Source: Microbacterium indicum DSM 19969 (lineage in GTDB: Bacteria; Actinomycetota; Actinomycetes; Actinomycetales; Microbacteriaceae). From it: a stretch of 64,000 bases of DNA. Numbering within the stretch: position 1 is the first letter of the stretch; every line of letters starts with the position of its first letter. Where the stretch lies: positions 1 through 64,000 of the forward strand of contig NZ_AULR01000014.1 in NCBI RefSeq assembly GCF_000422385.1, written 5' to 3'. The position numbers and the translations under genes are program-made. The notes beneath the pieces are model-generated. The model was not told the DNA's origin, did no database searches, and saw nothing but the letters and a program-made list of their open reading frames with translations. Positions 61,084-64,000 of this stretch are shown piece by piece.

Positions 61084-61586
61084 CGCGACGCGGGGTCGAC
61101 GCGTTCGGTGAGCGCCGCGGCGTAGGCGCGCATCGAGCGCCGGTACTGGGGGAGCGCATCGATCTGGGCCTCGAGCGCGACGCGGAGCGCCGCGTCGGGG
61201 CGGCCGGCGCTGTGGAGTGCGAGCGCCAGCACGATCCGCGGGGCGGTCCCCGTCGACGCGTGCAGGGGCGCGGCCTCGAGCACCGCGATCGCCTCGTCGA
61301 GCCGCCCGAGGTTGCGCAGCGTCGACCCGTACTGCACGGCGAGCTGCGCGTGCCGTGCTTCGTCGAGACCCCGCTCGAGCGCACGCTCGTACGCGGATCC
61401 GGCCTCGGCCTCGAAGCCCATCGAGTCGTACATGCCGGCCAGCTCGAACGCCGCCCGCCCGTCGGCGGCGGGGCACGCGTCGGCGAGCGCCCGCATCGCG
61501 TCGACCCCCTCCTCCCGGCCGAGAGCGTCGGCGCGGACCCAGAGGTCGGCGACGGCGGATTCCCACCGCTCGAGAGCATCGGTCAT
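61080..61586 (-). CDS. Tetratricopeptide repeat protein
   Basis: The 168-residue all-helical protein carries TPR-like units (AFELAGMYDSMGFEAEAGSA, YERALERGLDEARHAQLAVQ, TLRNLGRLDEAIAVLEAAP). It resembles the small TPR proteins paired with acetyltransferases or regulators in actinobacteria; a protein-binding role is likely. ATG at 61586 is chosen by the family start. It is coupled to the GNAT gene by ATGA. Confidence 0.85.
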   Translation of the reverse strand: MTDALERWESAVADLWVRADALGREEGVDAMRALADACPAADGRAAFELAGMYDSMGFEAEAGSAYERALERGLDEARHAQLAVQYGSTLRNLGRLDEAIAVLEAAPLHASTGTAPRIVLALALHSAGRPDAALRVALEAQIDALPQYRRSMRAYAAALTERVDPASR

Positions 61587-61669
61587 GGGATCCAGGATCT
61601 CACGCCGCCCCATGACGCCCGTGGTCGGGCGACGGTGCGCGCGCCGATCCGCCCTGGCAGAATCGTCCG

Positions 61670-62374
61670 GTGACAGACGACACCGCGGCGCCGCGCCGCG
61701 CCGAGATCGCCGCAGGGGCACGCCTCTCGCTGGCAGCGGGGCTCGGCATGTTCCCGATCGGCGTCGCGTTCGGGATCCTCGTGATCCAGGCGGGGCTCCC
61801 GTGGTGGGTCGCCCCGGGGCTCTCGATCGCGGTCTACGCCGGATCCGCCGAGCTCCTCCTCGTCGGCCTCATCACGGCGGGGACCCCGCTCGTCACGATC
61901 GGGCTCGCGACGCTGCTCATCAACTTCCGGCACGCGTTCTATCCGCTCACGTTCCCCGTCGGCGTCGTGCGGAACCCCGTCGCGCGGGCCTACTCGGTGT
62001 ACGCGATGATCGACGAGGCCTACGCCGTCACGGCCGTGAACCCGACGGGGTGGACCGGGTGGCGGCTCGTGTCGATGCAGGTCTGCTTCCAGGCGTACTG
62101 GGTCGGCGGCGGCCTCACGGGCGTCGCGCTCGCGTCGGTTCTGCCCGGGCGGATCGAGGGGCTCGACTTCGCCCTGTGCGCCCTCTTCGTCACGCTGACG
62201 CTCGACGCGTGGCGCACGCGGCAGCAGGTGCCGTCGCTCCTCCTCGCCGCCCTGGCGTTCGCGTTCGCGGTGATCGTCGCACCCGATCAGGCGCTCTTCG
62301 TCGCGCTCGCGGGCTTCCTCGTGCTGCTCGTCGTGCGGTACGCGCTCGCCGCGGCCGCGAGGAGGCGCGCATGA
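61670..62374 (+). CDS. azlC: Branched-chain amino acid exporter large subunit (AzlC family)
   Basis: AzlC with AzlD forms an exporter (BrnFE type) for branched-chain amino acids or methionine. The 234-residue protein has the family pattern GLGMFPIGVAFGILVIQAGL, then VYAGSAELLLVGLI and LINFRHAFYPLTFP. About seven helices are predicted. GTG at 61670 is taken. The stop overlaps the azlD start (ATGA). Confidence 0.93.
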   Translation: MTDDTAAPRRAEIAAGARLSLAAGLGMFPIGVAFGILVIQAGLPWWVAPGLSIAVYAGSAELLLVGLITAGTPLVTIGLATLLINFRHAFYPLTFPVGVVRNPVARAYSVYAMIDEAYAVTAVNPTGWTGWRLVSMQVCFQAYWVGGGLTGVALASVLPGRIEGLDFALCALFVTLTLDAWRTRQQVPSLLLAALAFAFAVIVAPDQALFVALAGFLVLLVVRYALAAAARRRA

Positions 62375-62700
62375 CCGCCTCGACCGGCTACATCCTCGCG
62401 GTCCTCGCGGTGGGATTCGTCGTCACGCTCGGGCTGCGCGCGATCCCGTTCGCGATCCTCAAGCCGCTGCGGAAGTCGCGCGTCGTCAAGGCCCTGTCGA
62501 TCTGGATGCCCGTCGGGATCCTCGCGATCCTCGCGGCCGCGACCTTCCGCGGTGCCGTCGTCGAGGCGCCGGGGCGGATCCTTCCGGCGCTCGTCGCCGT
62601 CTCGGTGACGGTCGCGGTGCACCTGCTGTTCGGTCGGCGCACGCTTCTCAGCGTCGGCGCCGGGACGCTCACCTTCGTGCTGCTCGTGAACCTCTTCTGA
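62371..62700 (+). CDS. azlD: Branched-chain amino acid exporter small subunit (AzlD family)
   Basis: The 109-residue protein has three to four helices and the AzlD motifs VTLGLRAIPFAILKPLRKS, then VVKALSIWMPVGILAILAAA. It is coupled to azlC by a four-base overlap, with GGAGG upstream of the ATG inside azlC. No Lrp-type regulator is adjacent. Confidence 0.93.
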   Translation: MTASTGYILAVLAVGFVVTLGLRAIPFAILKPLRKSRVVKALSIWMPVGILAILAAATFRGAVVEAPGRILPALVAVSVTVAVHLLFGRRTLLSVGAGTLTFVLLVNLF

Positions 62701-62704
62701 GGTC

Positions 62705-63619
62705 TCAGCCCGCCGCGACGACGCGCGTCGGCCCCGGCTGCGGCGCGAGCCCGAGCACGAGAAGCGAGACGCCGAAGAGCGCGAGGCCGACCCAGCCCGC
62801 GACGGCGAGGCCCTCGCCGACGACCAGGACCGCGAGGACCGTGGCGACGGCGGGCTCGACGAGCGTGATCGTCGTCGCCGTGCTCGCGGTGACCTTCGTG
62901 AGTCCGTAGCCGAACAGCACGTAGCCGAGGAACATCGGGACGAGCGCCATGTAGACGCCGACCGCGAAGGCCTCGGGCGTCGCGACGAGCGGCGCACCTG
63001 TGACCGCGAGGACCGGCAGGAGGAGTACCCCGCCGGCGCCGAACACGGATCCCATCGCCGCGCCGCGCTCGACGCCCGCGCCCATGAGGCGCTGGGCCGC
63101 CCACGAATACGCGGCGTAGGTCAGGCCCGCGACGAGGCCCAGCCCGATTCCCGCCAGGGGAGCGGGCCCGTTGGGGGCGTGCCCGTCGAGCTCGGCGACG
63201 CACAGGAGCACCCCGCCCGCGACGCCGAACGCCGCGGCGACGCACCACCACGGGCCGAGCGGCCGGCGGTCGACGACGAGCTCGAGGATCCCCGAGAACA
63301 GGGGAGCGGAGGCGAGCGAGATCACGGATCCGATCGCCACGCCCGCGAGGTCCATCGAGGTGTAGAACGCGAGGGGGTACACGGCGACGGCGACGGCGCC
63401 GAGCGCGATCGTCCGCGCGTGGGGGCGCAGGCGCGCGCGGCGCAGCGCCGGGATCGCGATGAGCGCCTGCAGGATCCCGCCGATCCCGAGGGCGGCGGCG
63501 CCGATCGCGAGGGGGCCGGCGTCGGGCGCGAACGTCGCCGCCGTGCCCGTCGTCCCCCAGAGGATCGCCGTCAGGAGGATCGCGCCGACGCCGAGCGGTC
63601 GACCGGATCCCCGAGGCAT
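62705..63619 (-). CDS. EamA-family (DMT) transporter
   Basis: The 304-residue protein has ten helices in two EamA repeats (AILLTAILWGTTGTAATFAP, and GLTYAAYSWAAQRLMGAGVE in the second). ASTATTITLVEPAVATVLAV is the conserved end of the second repeat. It is an uncharacterised exporter or permease. ATG at 63619 is preceded by CATACT and then GAGGGG, like the ispH start, so it is probably leaderless. It converges with azlD. Unlike the copy at 51558-52469 it is intact. Confidence 0.92.
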   Translation of the reverse strand: MPRGSGRPLGVGAILLTAILWGTTGTAATFAPDAGPLAIGAAALGIGGILQALIAIPALRRARLRPHARTIALGAVAVAVYPLAFYTSMDLAGVAIGSVISLASAPLFSGILELVVDRRPLGPWWCVAAAFGVAGGVLLCVAELDGHAPNGPAPLAGIGLGLVAGLTYAAYSWAAQRLMGAGVERGAAMGSVFGAGGVLLLPVLAVTGAPLVATPEAFAVGVYMALVPMFLGYVLFGYGLTKVTASTATTITLVEPAVATVLAVLVVGEGLAVAGWVGLALFGVSLLVLGLAPQPGPTRVVAAG

Positions 63620-63675
63620 CCCCTCAGTATGCCGCCCCGCGGTTCCGGCGGCGTCTCGCGCGGGCCGCCTACCGC

Positions 63676-64000
63676 CTACTCGGCGAGCACCCCGTCGATC
63701 TGGCCCATCGCCTCGCGGGTGCCCTCCTCCATGCCCATCGCGAGCAGCTGCTCGAGCTCCTCGCGGGAGCCGAACCGCGTCTCGGTGACGAGGCGGGATC
63801 CCGTCGGCGTCTCGGAGAACGCGAACGTGATCTCCATCGTCGGCATCTCGGCGTTCGGCTCGCCGTCCTCGCCCGAGAACCCGTCGCGCACCGTGAACGA
63901 GCGGCCCTCGTCGACGGCGAGGAAGGTCCAGAACCCGGCCGACGTCTCGCCGTCGGGGCCCGTCATGACGTAGTCGGATCGGCTGCCGACCTCCACCTCG
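63676..64000 (-). CDS. SRPBCC (AHSA1-like) domain protein, C-terminal part (cut by window edge)
   Basis: At least 108 residues of a START-like domain are seen from the window edge to the stop at 63676: SDYVMTGPDGETSAGFWTFL, EGRSFTVRDGFSGEDGE, TFAFSETPTGSRLVTETRFG, and the C-terminal helix LLAMGMEEGTREAMGQIDGV. The N-terminal strand and start lie beyond 64000. Ligand and function are unknown. It is on the same strand as the EamA gene, 56 bases upstream of it. Confidence 0.8.
   Translation of the reverse strand, partial: EVEVGSRSDYVMTGPDGETSAGFWTFLAVDEGRSFTVRDGFSGEDGEPNAEMPTMEITFAFSETPTGSRLVTETRFGSREELEQLLAMGMEEGTREAMGQIDGVLAE

Overview
The window is GC-rich (about 70 percent by eye) chromosomal DNA from an actinobacterium. 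It is most likely a member of the Microbacteriaceae (order Micrococcales). The reasons are the DUF3043, DUF4307, DUF4245 and DUF6264 family proteins, actinobacterial cytochrome oxidase subunit CtaF beside ctaCD, a ctaE-qcrCAB cluster, an actinobacterial GreA, a PIN-PhoH protein, and many genes that start directly at or within a few bases of the transcription start. I saw no tRNA, rRNA, CRISPR array, prophage or replication origin.

Layout. 1-361: the end of an IS481-type element running off the left edge. 446-10546: housekeeping genes dnaE, hisD, nrdR, pyrD, an M20 peptidase and an ErpA/IscA-type iron-sulfur carrier. 10709-19893: the terminal respiratory chain, with ctaC-ctaD-ctaF on the plus strand and ctaE-qcrC-qcrA-qcrB on the minus strand, separated by an SDR/LysR pair. 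20109-28770: trpD, a LemA protein, an AI-2E family transporter, ilvA, greA, small membrane proteins, a hemolysin III family protein, uppS and phoH. 28831-35686: a TAT-exported PhoX-like protein, then a coupled minus-strand run xseA-xseB-DUF4245-carbonic anhydrase-fumC. 35739-42114: ispH, the divergent central-carbon pair fba/glpX, rmuC and ychF.

From about 42.2 kb the character changes to an accessory region of short, mostly single genes on alternating strands. It holds a FitAB-type toxin-antitoxin pair, an LRR protein, a RibD-like reductase, an epimerase, an ArsR/SRPBCC pair, a ComJ-like protein beside a barstar-like protein, PhnA, a DUF4287 protein, an Imm5-like/monooxygenase fusion coupled to LtrA, a frameshifted EamA transporter with its LysR regulator, a BASS/ACR3-like transporter and a large membrane-anchored protein of unknown function. 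Between 57.0 and 59.2 kb lie two scars where head-to-head gene pairs have been fused by deletion (TetR with SDR, and SDR with SDR). The right end has an MFS pump, GNAT and TPR proteins, azlCD, another EamA transporter and an SRPBCC protein cut by the window edge.

How it works together. The left two thirds carry core metabolism: DNA synthesis and repair, histidine, tryptophan, isoleucine and pyrimidine synthesis, the bcc-aa3 respiratory branch, gluconeogenesis and isoprenoid synthesis. The right third looks like a place where stress, immunity-like and export genes are gained and lost. The observations most worth following are the recurrent leaderless promoter pattern, the group of immunity-like genes without visible toxins, the two head-to-head deletion scars, a basic 25-residue leader ORF at 54534, the structured phoH leader and the dyad shared by fba and glpX.
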